From Methylovirgula ligni (GTDB taxonomy: Bacteria; Pseudomonadota; Alphaproteobacteria; Rhizobiales; Beijerinckiaceae), in NCBI RefSeq assembly GCF_004135935.1, contig NZ_CP025086.1, positions 1,674,001 through 1,738,000 of the forward strand: a stretch of DNA of 64,000 bases. Reading direction: 5' to 3'. The notes beneath the pieces are model-generated. The model was not told where the DNA came from and searched no databases. It saw nothing but the letters and a program-made list of their open reading frames with translations. This document shows, one piece after another, positions 26,699-34,614 of this stretch. A program made the translations under genes and the position numbers. The first letter of the stretch is position 1; every line of letters starts with the position of its first letter.

Positions 26699-26718
26699 TT
26701 TTGTGCATCTGCACAAAA
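26699..26718. promoter_or_regulatory. Candidate operator upstream of nifA
   Basis: TTTTGTGCA-TC-TGCACAAAA is a perfect 9-bp inverted repeat with a 2-base spacer, 105 bases before the nifA start. It is not the NifA site (the TGT..ACA spacing is 8, not 10) and not an FNR box. No -24/-12 element was seen in the 26507-26822 gap, so nifA may be controlled here by another DNA-binding protein. Confidence 0.55.
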
Positions 26719-26822
26719 TTATCTTGCCTCTGTATCTCGCATCTGCGAACATTCTCTATTGGGGAGCGGACGGTTTCGACGTTCACTTTCGGGGGCCCAT
26801 CAGACTGGCAAGGATTGATGCT

Positions 26823-28577
26823 ATGTCGATGACCAACCAGACACGTGATATCGCGCGGTTTTCGGCCCAGGCGAAAAATCTGGCGGACGCGGCTGCGGCA
26901 TTCTCGAGCCGCGCCGAGCTGGCTTTGCACGGCGTCTACGAAATTTCCAAAATCCTTTCGGTGCCCGCGCGGCTGGAGGCAACGCTCTCCAATGTTCTGA
27001 CGCTGCTCTCGAGCTTTCTCGAAATGCGGCACGGGATGATTGCCTTGCTTGCCGATGACGGCGCGCCGCGAGCGGTGGTCGGCGTCGGCTGGAGCGAGGA
27101 TCACGCCAAAGCCTATTTCGAGCGCTTGCCGGAGCGTGCGATCGGCCAGATCGTGGCCACCAAAATGCCGGTCGTGATCGAAGATGTCGCCAAGAATCCC
27201 TTATTTTCGGAATGGTATGCGGCGGAGCGCGAGCCGACTGATTGTCGTATCTCCTTCATCGGCGTGCCGATCAAGGAGCGCGAGAAGGTTATCGGCACGC
27301 TGACGATCGATCGCATTTGGGATAATCGCGCCAATTTCCGTCTCGATGAAGATGTGCGCTTTCTGGTGATGATCGCCAATCTCGTCGGCCAGACCGTTCG
27401 CCTGCATAATGTTATCGGCCGCGACCGCGAACGTCTGATGGACGAGCAGCGGCGTCTCGAAAAGGAATTGTCCGGGACGGCCGGGACGGGCGACCGCGAG
27501 GTCAAGGTGCGTGGGGTGGTCGGTCAGAGCGAGGCCATTCGCAATGTGATGGACAAGATCAAGATCGTCGCCCGCAGCAATACGACAGTGCTGCTTCGCG
27601 GCGAGTCCGGCACCGGCAAGGAGCTGTTCGCTCACGCGACGCATGAACTCTCGCCGCGGAAGAAGGGTCCCTTCATCAAACTCAACTGCGCCGCGCTTCC
27701 CGAGTCCATGCTTGAGTCCGAATTGTTCGGTCACGAGAAGGGCTCATTCACTGGCGCGGTCAACCAGCGCAAGGGCCGGTTCGAGCTCGCCGACAAGGGT
27801 ACGTTGTTCCTCGACGAGATTGGCGAAATCTCCCCGGCATTCCAGGCAAAGCTTCTGCGTGTATTGCAGGAAGGCGAGTTCGAGCGTGTCGGCGGCACGC
27901 GTACGCTGAAGATCGACGTGCGGTTTGTCTTCGCCACGAACAAGAATCTGGAAGAGGCTGTCTCTCGGGGCGAGTTCCGTTCGGATCTTTATTACCGCAT
28001 CAATGTTGTCTCGATCCAGCTGCCGCCCTTGCGCGAGCGGGCCGACGATATCAATCTTCTCGCGCGTGAATTTCTGCACCGTTTCAACGACGAGCACGGT
28101 ACGCATATGTCGCTCACCACGTCGGCGCAGCGAGTACTCGAGAGCTGCTATTTCCCTGGCAATGTGCGCGAACTCGAAAATTGCGTGCGGCGGACGGCGA
28201 CACTGGCGCGGGATGCGGCCATTGTCGCCGACGATTTCGCGTGTCGCAACGACACGTGCCTCTCGGCCACTTTGTGGAAGGGGCTGGTGTCCACACGCGA
28301 GCCGCTGCGGATTTTGAAAGCGCCGGTCTCCGATGCGGAATTAGCTCCCGCGTCTCCTCCACCGGCCGTGCCTTCCGTGAGCGAAGCGCCGGGGCCGGTT
28401 CGTGCCGCGCCGAAACCCGCCGATCTTCCCGAAGACGCAAACGAGCTTGATCGTCTCGTACATGCAATGGAGACGGCGGGCTGGGTTCAGGCCAAGGCTG
28501 CGCGCCTCTTGAACATGACGCCGCGCCAGATCGGCTATGCGCTGCGAAAGCACAATATCCCGATCAAACGCTTTTAA
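26823..28577 (+). CDS. nifA: NifA, sigma-54-dependent activator of nif genes
   Basis: 584 aa from ATG 26823, with AAGGA upstream. Order of domains: GAF (about residues 35-190), AAA+ sigma-54 activation domain (Walker A GESGTGKE at 260-267, the sigma-54 contact loop GSFTGA at 307-312, LFLDEIGEIS), and a C-terminal Fis-type HTH (KAARLLNMTPRQIGYALRKH). The cysteines Cys442, Cys454, Cys474 and Cys479 give C-X11-C-X19-C-X4-C, the rhizobial motif tied to oxygen and metal sensitivity. The loop reads GSFTGA instead of the usual GAFTGA. NifA would activate the TGT-N10-ACA/-24/-12 units in this window. Confidence 0.96.
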   Translation: MSMTNQTRDIARFSAQAKNLADAAAAFSSRAELALHGVYEISKILSVPARLEATLSNVLTLLSSFLEMRHGMIALLADDGAPRAVVGVGWSEDHAKAYFERLPERAIGQIVATKMPVVIEDVAKNPLFSEWYAAEREPTDCRISFIGVPIKEREKVIGTLTIDRIWDNRANFRLDEDVRFLVMIANLVGQTVRLHNVIGRDRERLMDEQRRLEKELSGTAGTGDREVKVRGVVGQSEAIRNVMDKIKIVARSNTTVLLRGESGTGKELFAHATHELSPRKKGPFIKLNCAALPESMLESELFGHEKGSFTGAVNQRKGRFELADKGTLFLDEIGEISPAFQAKLLRVLQEGEFERVGGTRTLKIDVRFVFATNKNLEEAVSRGEFRSDLYYRINVVSIQLPPLRERADDINLLAREFLHRFNDEHGTHMSLTTSAQRVLESCYFPGNVRELENCVRRTATLARDAAIVADDFACRNDTCLSATLWKGLVSTREPLRILKAPVSDAELAPASPPPAVPSVSEAPGPVRAAPKPADLPEDANELDRLVHAMETAGWVQAKAARLLNMTPRQIGYALRKHNIPIKRF

Positions 28578-28631
28578 AGCGTCGCTATTTCCGGTGCGCG
28601 AGTTTGCGGTCGGTTGTGCCGCTTCACGCAA

Positions 28632-28647
28632 TGTAAGCTTCCCGACA
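28632..28647. promoter_or_regulatory. NifA upstream activator sequence
   Basis: TGTAAGCTTCCCGACA is a TGT-N10-ACA site 71 bases upstream of the -24 element at 28719. It serves the nifT unit and lies in the 315-base gap after nifA. Confidence 0.75.
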
Positions 28648-28718
28648 TACCGAGGCCGCTGCATTATTCCGCGCGGGCTTGAGACCCGGAATACCTGAGA
28701 GAATCGCGCCGCTTTCGA

Positions 28719-28734
28719 TGGCACAACGCTTGCT
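28719..28734 (+). promoter_or_regulatory. Sigma-54 promoter of nifT and the SIR2-like gene
   Basis: TGGCAC-AACGC-TTGCT matches the -24/-12 consensus fully. The nifT ATG lies 158 bases downstream, so the leader is long. Confidence 0.92.
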
Positions 28735-28892
28735 GCCACGGGGTGGAGCATGTTGGGCCATCTTTGTCGCAACGAAGAATTGTCGGTTACCGAACCTGGA
28801 ACGAGGTTTTGTTTCCGAGGCAATTGCAGCGCGTCGCAAATAGCTCGGAACATGTAGCTCGCCGCGAGGCCTCGCCCTAAGGAACCGACTTT

Positions 28893-29111
28893 ATGAAAGT
28901 GATGATCCGCCGTTCTCCGGAGGCCGGACTGTCGATTTATGTGCCGAAGAAGGATTTGGAGGAGCCGATCGTCGAGACGCAATATGAATCGCTCTGGGGT
29001 GGATGGATCCGTATTGCCAACGGCTGGATTCTCGATTTGCCGGAGATGGCGGCCGAGACGCAACTCCCGATTACTGTCAATGCGCGAAAGCGCGGCGACG
29101 AGGAGGCGTAA
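28893..29111 (+). CDS. nifT: NifT/FixU small nif protein
   Basis: 72 aa. It matches the NifT/FixU family almost throughout: MKVMIRRSPEAGLSIYVPKK, DLEEPIV, WGGWIRIANGWILDLP and LPITVNARKR. The family is conserved in nif clusters but its function is unknown; mutants have mild or no phenotypes in the species where I recall tests. The SIR2-like gene begins 2 bases after its stop. Confidence 0.93.
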   Translation: MKVMIRRSPEAGLSIYVPKKDLEEPIVETQYESLWGGWIRIANGWILDLPEMAAETQLPITVNARKRGDEEA

Positions 29112-29113
29112 CC

Positions 29114-29980
29114 ATGAATGCACCGATACCGCCGCTCGATATTTTGAGACTCGCGGATGCTGAAGCGGTGCTCGCCAATATTGCGAGCCAATTGCGAATT
29201 GGCCGCGTCATTCCCTATCTCGGGCCGAAGCTCACCGCGCTTTCGGCGCCTAGCGTACCAACGAGTTATGAGGCGCTGGCGGAATTCCTTGGAACCAAGG
29301 TCGCTTTGCCGAAGCGCGCGAAGGGCAATCCCTGGGCGTCGGCGCAACATATCGAGAGCACCAGACATCGTGCGACGGTGACAGCCCTGTTGCGCGAAGC
29401 GTTCGCGGCGCCGGTGGAGCCGGGGCCGCTGCATCGCTATCTTGCCGCGCTCGATCTGCCGATGATCGTCGATAGTTGGTACGACGGCGCCATGCGCACG
29501 GCCCTGGCGCGCGCGACGAATTGGGGCGAGGTGCAAGGCATTACCCGCGCGGGCATCGGCGAAGATCGCTGGTATCGCTTTTACGATGCGAACGGCGTCG
29601 AGACCGACAAGGCCGGCGCCGAGCGGTGGACGACGCTGCTTTATAAGCCGCATGGCGGCATTGCGCCGGCCGGAAATTTCCTCATCACGGACGCCGATTA
29701 TGTCGAAGTGCTGACGGAGATCGATATTCAAACGCCGATTCCGGACATCGTCAGGGATCGGCGGACAGAACGCAGCTTCTTCTTCATTGGATGCCGCTTC
29801 CACGATCAACTGCTGCGTATCTACGCGCGGCAGATCATCAAGCGTTCGTCGGGCCCGCATTACGCCGTCGTCGAGCCGGAGACGCTGACCAAGAATGAGC
29901 ACCGCTTCCTCGCCAGCGAAGAGATCATTCCGATCGCGCTGCCATTGCCCCGCGCGATCGAGGTGTTGACGTCGGCATAG
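29114..29980 (+). CDS. SIR2-like domain protein, NAD-site motifs altered
   Basis: 288 aa from ATG 29114. It looks like a distant SIR2 (SIR2_2-type) protein: LRIGRVIPYLGPKL (residues 28-40) sits where sirtuins have the GAGxS loop, LPMIVDSWYD where they have the TxNYD motif, and YKPHGGI with His180 where they have the catalytic HG. The glycine loop and the Asn are not conserved, so NAD cleavage is uncertain. No cysteines, signal or membrane segment stand out. It starts 2 bases after nifT under a NifA-dependent promoter. SIR2-like proteins next to nifT occur in other alphaproteobacterial nif clusters as I recall; the role is unknown. Confidence 0.7.
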   Translation: MNAPIPPLDILRLADAEAVLANIASQLRIGRVIPYLGPKLTALSAPSVPTSYEALAEFLGTKVALPKRAKGNPWASAQHIESTRHRATVTALLREAFAAPVEPGPLHRYLAALDLPMIVDSWYDGAMRTALARATNWGEVQGITRAGIGEDRWYRFYDANGVETDKAGAERWTTLLYKPHGGIAPAGNFLITDADYVEVLTEIDIQTPIPDIVRDRRTERSFFFIGCRFHDQLLRIYARQIIKRSSGPHYAVVEPETLTKNEHRFLASEEIIPIALPLPRAIEVLTSA

Positions 29981-30099
29981 GATCGCCTGACCGACGCAAA
30001 ATCGTGCGAGGCCGACGGCAGAGTGAATCTCGTCTGGAAATGTCATCAATTGCTTCCAGACACGCGCTTCGGCACGGCCGAAAACAAGATGCTCTTCCG

Positions 30100-30115
30100 T
30101 GTAATGTTTCTAACA
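30100..30115. promoter_or_regulatory. NifA upstream activator sequence
   Basis: TGTAATGTTTCTAACA is a TGT-N10-ACA site 94 bases upstream of the nifB -24 element. Confidence 0.8.
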
Positions 30116-30209
30116 TAGCGTTGATGTCGCATCGCCATGTCGTCAAGGCGACACCGTGCGCCTGCGCGATAAGCTATTGGTTTAAATACGAAATCTGAAT
30201 TGAATTTCA

Positions 30210-30225
30210 TGGCACACCGGTTGCA
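30210..30225 (+). promoter_or_regulatory. Sigma-54 promoter of the nifB-fdxN unit
   Basis: TGGCAC-ACCGG-TTGCA matches the -24/-12 consensus fully, 44 bases before the nifB ATG. Confidence 0.95.
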
Positions 30226-30269
30226 GTCCCTATTGCGGGCCCAATTTCAGCTCTATCGAGGAGCAAGCC

Positions 30270-31835
30270 ATGGACGCAGCAACAGGACGCGAAGAGTTGG
30301 GCGGCGGCGGCGGCCCCGTAAATCTCGATGCGGTGATGCAGCAGGTTGCTGAACATAAAGGCTGCGGCACGCAGGGCGGCAGCGGCAAGGCGAGTTGCGG
30401 TTCTGGCGCCGGCCAGGGCGATCTGCCGACCGACATCTGGGAGAAGGTCAAAAACCACCCCTGCTATAGCGAAGAGGCGCATCACCATTATGCGCGTATG
30501 CATGTCGCCGTCGCGCCGGCGTGCAACATCCAGTGCAATTATTGTAATCGCAAATACGATTGCGCGAACGAGTCGCGCCCCGGCGTTGTCAGCGAAAAGC
30601 TGACACCCGAGCAAGCGGCGAAGAAGGTGCTCGCCGTCGCCTCCACGATTCCGCAGATGACTGTTCTCGGCATCGCCGGGCCCGGCGACCCGCTGGCCAA
30701 TCCGGAAAAGACCTTCAAGACCTTCGAGCTGATCGCGAAGTCCGCGCCGGACATCAAGCTCTGTCTGTCCACGAACGGCTTGGCTCTGCCGGATCACGTC
30801 GACACGATCGCAGGGTTCAATGTCGATCACGTCACGATCACGATCAACATGGTCGATCCTGAGATCGGCGCGAAGATCTATCCCTGGGTGTACTGGAAGC
30901 ACAAACGCTACACGGGCGTCGAGGCCGCCAAGCTGCTGACCGATCGGCAGCTCCAGGGCCTCGAAATGCTGACCGAGCGGGGCATCCTCTGCAAGGTCAA
31001 CTCGGTGATGATCCCCGGTGTCAACGACCAGCACCTTGTTGAGGTCAACAAGGCGGTGAAGTCGCGCGGGGCGTTCCTGCACAACATCATGCCGCTGATC
31101 TCCGCGCCGGAGCATGGCACCGTGTTCGGCCTCACCGGCCAACGCGGCCCGAGCGCGCAGGAGCTGAAAGCGCTGCAGGACAGTTGCGAAGGCGAGATGA
31201 ACATGATGCGCCATTGCCGCCAGTGCCGCGCCGATGCGGTCGGCCTGCTCGGCGAGGATCGCAGCGCCGAGTTCACGACCGACAAGATCATGGAGATGGA
31301 GGTCAATTACGACCTTGAGTCACGCAAGGCCTATCAGGAGATGGTCGAGAAGGAGCGTCAGGACAAGGTCGCGGCGAAGCAGGAAGAGCTTGAGACGCTG
31401 GCGGGGATCGCGAGCGACATCAAGCTGCTAGTCGCCGTCGCGACCAAGGGCTCCGGCCTCATCAACGAACACTTCGGCCACGCCAAGGAGTTCCAGGTCT
31501 ACGAGCTCTCAACGTCCGGCGCGAAATTCGTCGGTCACCGGCGTGTCGATCTCTACTGCCAGGGCGGCTACGGCGATGAGGATAGCCTCGAAACCGTGAT
31601 CCGCGCCATCAACGATTGCCACGCCGTTTTCGTCGCGAAGATCGGCGGCTGCCCGAAGAACGATCTTTTGACGGCGGGCATCGATCCGGTCGACCAGTTC
31701 GCACACGAGTTCATCGAGAAATCCGCGATCACCTGGTTCAAGACTTATCTCGAAAAGGTCAACACCGGCGAGATCGAACATTACGAGCGCGGCGATGCGG
31801 AAATCCGTCAAGGCGCGCTGATCGCAGCGCAATGA
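30270..31835 (+). CDS. nifB: NifB, radical SAM enzyme for FeMo-co core
   Basis: 521 aa. NifB fuses two [4Fe-4S] clusters and inserts the central carbide, giving NifB-co, the precursor of FeMo-co. The radical SAM motif is Cys85, Cys89 and Cys92 ([14 protein letters not shown]). Next come [16 protein letters not shown] and the Cys pair in [15 protein letters not shown]-terminal NifX-like domain (about residues 385-500) begins [20 protein letters not shown]. The N-terminus has an extra Gly/Cys-rich segment ([16 protein letters not shown]). The fdxN gene follows 30 bases downstream. Confidence 0.98.
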   Translation: MDAATGREELGGGGGPVNLDAVMQQVAEHKGCGTQGGSGKASCGSGAGQGDLPTDIWEKVKNHPCYSEEAHHHYARMHVAVAPACNIQCNYCNRKYDCANESRPGVVSEKLTPEQAAKKVLAVASTIPQMTVLGIAGPGDPLANPEKTFKTFELIAKSAPDIKLCLSTNGLALPDHVDTIAGFNVDHVTITINMVDPEIGAKIYPWVYWKHKRYTGVEAAKLLTDRQLQGLEMLTERGILCKVNSVMIPGVNDQHLVEVNKAVKSRGAFLHNIMPLISAPEHGTVFGLTGQRGPSAQELKALQDSCEGEMNMMRHCRQCRADAVGLLGEDRSAEFTTDKIMEMEVNYDLESRKAYQEMVEKERQDKVAAKQEELETLAGIASDIKLLVAVATKGSGLINEHFGHAKEFQVYELSTSGAKFVGHRRVDLYCQGGYGDEDSLETVIRAINDCHAVFVAKIGGCPKNDLLTAGIDPVDQFAHEFIEKSAITWFKTYLEKVNTGEIEHYERGDAEIRQGALIAAQ

Positions 31836-31865
31836 GACACAGAACACCTGACTAGGGGAAGCATC

Positions 31866-32090
31866 ATGACTTTGAAAATCGTCGCCTCGCAATGCACGAG
31901 CTGTTCGGCTTGCGAGGCCGAATGTCCCAACGTCGCGATTTATGAAAAGAACGGGACGTTCGTGATCAATCCAAAGAAATGCACCGAATGCATCGGCCAT
32001 TTCGATAAGCCCCAATGCGCGGAAGTGTGCCCCGTCGATAACACCTGCATTATCGACGAGTCCTATCCGCGTTACCAAGCTGCAGTGTGA
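31866..32090 (+). CDS. fdxN: FdxN, 2[4Fe-4S] ferredoxin
   Basis: 74 aa. It is a bacterial-type ferredoxin with motifs [12 protein letters not shown] (residues 10-21) and [18 protein letters not shown] (about 39-56), the second with the long insert seen in FdxN-type proteins. It probably donates electrons to NifB or nitrogenase. It lies directly after nifB, as in many rhizobia, and a GGGGAAGC ribosome site precedes it. Confidence 0.93.
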   Translation: MTLKIVASQCTSCSACEAECPNVAIYEKNGTFVINPKKCTECIGHFDKPQCAEVCPVDNTCIIDESYPRYQAAV

Positions 32091-32097
32091 GGGACCC

Positions 32098-32409
32098 ATG
32101 TCGTTCGAAATCACTCCCGCCGCGGAAAAGTTCATTCGCCTGACATTGCGGATCGACGGCGGTCCGGGGGCAGGCTTTCGGCTCGCCGTCGCGCCGGGAG
32201 GCTGCTCCGGGCTCTCGTCCGACATCAGTGTCGCGGCGCAGCCGGCCGCAGCCGAGTCCATCACCGAATACAAGGGCATCAAGCTTTTCATGACGGCGGA
32301 AAGCCGGATTTTGCTGCATGGCGTGACGATCGATTTCATCGACTCGCCATCGCAGACGGGTCTCGTCTTCCGTCAGCCGCCAGGAACAAACACGTGCTCA
32401 AAGAACTGA
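32098..32409 (+). CDS. IscA/HesB-like protein lacking the C-terminal Cys pair
   Basis: 103 aa. The fold is that of A-type carriers (ITPAAEKFIRLTLRIDGGPG, VAPGGCSGLSSDI with Cys36, GIKLFMTAESRILLHGVTID). Instead of the C-terminal CxC it ends GTNTCSKN with only one cysteine (Cys100). Cluster binding in the standard three-cysteine way is therefore doubtful. It starts 7 bases after fdxN and belongs to the nifB unit. It differs from the full IscA at 19490-19810. Confidence 0.85.
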   Translation: MSFEITPAAEKFIRLTLRIDGGPGAGFRLAVAPGGCSGLSSDISVAAQPAAAESITEYKGIKLFMTAESRILLHGVTIDFIDSPSQTGLVFRQPPGTNTCSKN

Positions 32410-32443
32410 GGCGGAACCCGTCTGACAGCGGGGGAAGCGCCTG

Positions 32444-32989
32444 ATGATCGGATCGGCACGGCAGCGCGCACCGGAAGGGACAGCGCCTGAAGACGCGCTA
32501 CTGGCAAATGCGCTTCTCGGTGGCGGACTTCCGTCTGAAGCCGAGGAGCATTTGATTGCCGCCAGCCTGTCCTATCATCACGACGAAGTTGCCGAGGCTC
32601 ATCTGCGCCAGGCCGAGGCTTTGGCGCCCGGTCACGCGGCGGTTCTCATCGGCCTCTATCGTTTTTATTTCTACAAGGGGCGCCTGCACGAGACGCTCGA
32701 CATCGCACGCCAATGTCTCGCCAAGGCGCAGCGCGAGTTAAATCTTCCGGCTGCCTGGCGCGATATCTCACCGCGCGATGCGATCTTCGATCGCTTCGAG
32801 GAGATGATGCCGCGATTCTTTCTCTTCACCCTTAAAGGCTACGCCTATCTGCAGATGCGCATCGGCAATTTGAAGGAAGGCCAGGATGCGATCGACAAAC
32901 TGCTTGAGCTCGATCCGGTCGACCGGATCGGCGCCAAAGTGTTGAAGGATATTCTCATTGGCGCGGAGCGTGGCGACGATGAGCCATGA
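32444..32989 (+). CDS. TPR-like nif-associated protein (paralogue of the 1588-2079 gene)
   Basis: 181 aa. The helical repeat pattern (AEEHLIAASLSYHHDEVAEA, LRQAEALAPGHAAVLIGLYR, AYLQMRIGNLKEGQDAIDKL) is TPR-like. The middle part, GLYRFYFYKGRLHETLDIAR with PAAWRDI, aligns with the protein at 1588-2079. The stop lies 11 bases inside the next gene, so the two are probably co-translated. It is likely a protein-binding helper of nitrogenase assembly, by context. Confidence 0.75.
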   Translation: MIGSARQRAPEGTAPEDALLANALLGGGLPSEAEEHLIAASLSYHHDEVAEAHLRQAEALAPGHAAVLIGLYRFYFYKGRLHETLDIARQCLAKAQRELNLPAAWRDISPRDAIFDRFEEMMPRFFLFTLKGYAYLQMRIGNLKEGQDAIDKLLELDPVDRIGAKVLKDILIGAERGDDEP

Positions 32990-33752
32990 CATAACAGAGG
33001 CGGTCGATTGGCGCGGGAACGCGGTCGATTGCGAAGCCTGCCCGCATCGGGACTTGAAGGAACGCGGTTTGTGCCGGCCGGGGCATGCCTGCGTGAACGA
33101 TCGCTATGCCCGCCGCATCGACCGCTTCTTCAACTGGAATCCGGCGCTGGCCGACAGCTATTTAAAGCACGAGCATTTCGAGGTTCGCGCGATCGCGGCC
33201 AAACACGCGACAGTGTTTCTCTTGCCGCCCCTGCTTGATGATCCGGACGAGGCCGTCCGCTGGAATGCCGCGCGGCGTCTGCCGGTACGGCTGATCATGA
33301 AGCTGCGCCACGATCCGCATCGCGAGGTTCGCATCCGCGTCGTGACGCTTCTCGAGGACCGGGATCTCGTCGCGATGATGGACGATCCCGACTATTACGT
33401 GCGCCTTGTCATTTGCCGCAAGATCGACCGCAACCTCCTCTTGAAAATGGTGCATGATGAAGAGACGGAGGTGCGGCGTGTCGTTGCCGCGCGTCTGCCG
33501 CAGCAATGGCTGACGCGCATGGCGGACGATGACGAAGCGGTGGTGCGTCTGGAAGTTGCGCGCCGCCTGCCTCCCGACGCTCTGCATCTTATGAAGAACG
33601 ATCCAGATTGGCGTGTGCGCTACGAAGTCGCAAGCCGCGTGGATGTCGCCGAGGTCGCTGGCCTCAGTGACGATGAGGATTCTCTGGTCCGCGAGATTGT
33701 GCTGGCGCGTCTGACCGATGAATCCGCTCGGGTAACGGATATTTCGAGATGA
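32979..33752 (+). CDS. LRV protein with N-terminal [4Fe-4S] cluster motif
   Basis: 257 aa from ATG 32979, overlapping the TPR-like gene by 11 bases. The N-terminal cysteines C18, C21, C32 and C38 (CEACPHRDLKERGLC, GHAC) match the Fe-S cluster domain of leucine-rich-repeat-variant (LRV) proteins. The rest is a series of LRV repeats (DDPDEAVRWNAARRLP, HDPHREVRIRVVTLL, DDPDYYVRLVICRKI). LRV Fe-S proteins are known beside nif genes, for example in Azotobacter vinelandii, without a clear role. Its stop overlaps the first nifZ start. Confidence 0.9.
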   Translation: MSHDITEAVDWRGNAVDCEACPHRDLKERGLCRPGHACVNDRYARRIDRFFNWNPALADSYLKHEHFEVRAIAAKHATVFLLPPLLDDPDEAVRWNAARRLPVRLIMKLRHDPHREVRIRVVTLLEDRDLVAMMDDPDYYVRLVICRKIDRNLLLKMVHDEETEVRRVVAARLPQQWLTRMADDDEAVVRLEVARRLPPDALHLMKNDPDWRVRYEVASRVDVAEVAGLSDDEDSLVREIVLARLTDESARVTDISR

Positions 33753-34063
33753 GCAATATCTCCCGCGACAGCGACGTCGTCGAACTCAACCAGCCGCCGT
33801 TCTTCTCCTATGGCGAGAAGGTGAAGTCGAAGCGGATGATCCGCAATGACGGGACCTATGCCGGCAAGGAAATCGGCGAGATTCTCGCGAACAAGGGCGA
33901 GATTGGCTACGTCGTTTCGATCGGGACATTCCTGCAGCAGTTTTACATCTATGGCATCGAATTCATCGATAGCGGAAACCGCGTCGGCATGAAGCGCAAG
34001 GAACTCGAGTCCCTGCGCCCCGCGGATAGCGAAGACCTGCCGTTGCCGGGAGTACCGCGATGA
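33749..34063 (+). CDS. nifZ: NifZ (first copy)
   Basis: 104 aa. The NifZ core is clear: PPFFSYGEKVKSKRMIRNDG, followed by KGEIGYVVSIGTFLQQFYIY. NifZ helps form the second P-cluster of the MoFe protein. Its ATG overlaps the LRV stop (ATGA), and its own stop overlaps the start of the second nifZ copy. Confidence 0.93.
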   Translation: MSNISRDSDVVELNQPPFFSYGEKVKSKRMIRNDGTYAGKEIGEILANKGEIGYVVSIGTFLQQFYIYGIEFIDSGNRVGMKRKELESLRPADSEDLPLPGVPR

Positions 34064-34308
34064 CCCCGTTCGAGCCGCGGCTTCCCAAACACCAATGGGG
34101 CCAGCGCGTGCGCGCTGCGGTCGATCTCTATAACGACGGTTCGTTTCCGAGCGCCGAGGAGGGGAGCCTGCTGGTGAGCACCGGTGCGGCTGGCGAGATC
34201 GTTCAGGTCGGGACGCACGCGGAATCCAACACGCCGGTCTATCTCGTCGAATTCGGCGAGAAGCTTGTCGTTGGTTGCCTGGAAGAAGAAATCGTCCCGA
34301 TCGGGTAG
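34060..34308 (+). CDS. NifZ-family protein (second copy)
   Basis: 82 aa. A second, shorter NifZ-like protein: PKHQWGQRVRAAVDLYNDGS and GAAGEIVQVGTHAESNTPVY followed by LVEFGEKLVVGCLEEEIVP. It overlaps the first nifZ by 4 bases. The two copies are diverged, so they are not a recent duplication and may have split functions. Confidence 0.88.
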   Translation: MTPFEPRLPKHQWGQRVRAAVDLYNDGSFPSAEEGSLLVSTGAAGEIVQVGTHAESNTPVYLVEFGEKLVVGCLEEEIVPIG

Positions 34309-34335
34309 GCGCATCGCGCGCGTGGCAGGGAGCGT

Positions 34336-34614
34336 ATGGGAAAAGCCGTGGCCTTAAGCAACGAAGATTTAGCGGAGATCGGGCGGATGCTTGCTGATGC
34401 GGGCGATGACGACCTGTTCCCCGCGCTTCGGCAACGCTTTCCCAAGCTTTTCTTCACGAGGTGCGATGCCTCCGATGTCGGCGAGACGCCGTTTATCAGC
34501 AGTGCGCAATTCGACGTTCATCTCATCGACAGTGCCGATCACTGCGTACAGATCACCGCGGACCCTGTGCGGGCGACAGGCATTGTGCTCGCGCGGCGGA
34601 GCGTCACGTCATGA
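34336..34614 (+). CDS. Small nif-cluster protein, possibly DUF6129
   Basis: 92 aa from ATG 34336, with GGGAG upstream. It has an N-terminal helical part (LSNEDLAEIGRMLADAGDDD) and a beta-rich C-terminal part (FFTRCDASDVGETPFISSAQ). It resembles the small conserved proteins placed after nifZ that I recall under DUF6129; that label is uncertain. Its stop overlaps the DegT-like start (ATGA). Confidence 0.6.
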   Translation: MGKAVALSNEDLAEIGRMLADAGDDDLFPALRQRFPKLFFTRCDASDVGETPFISSAQFDVHLIDSADHCVQITADPVRATGIVLARRSVTS

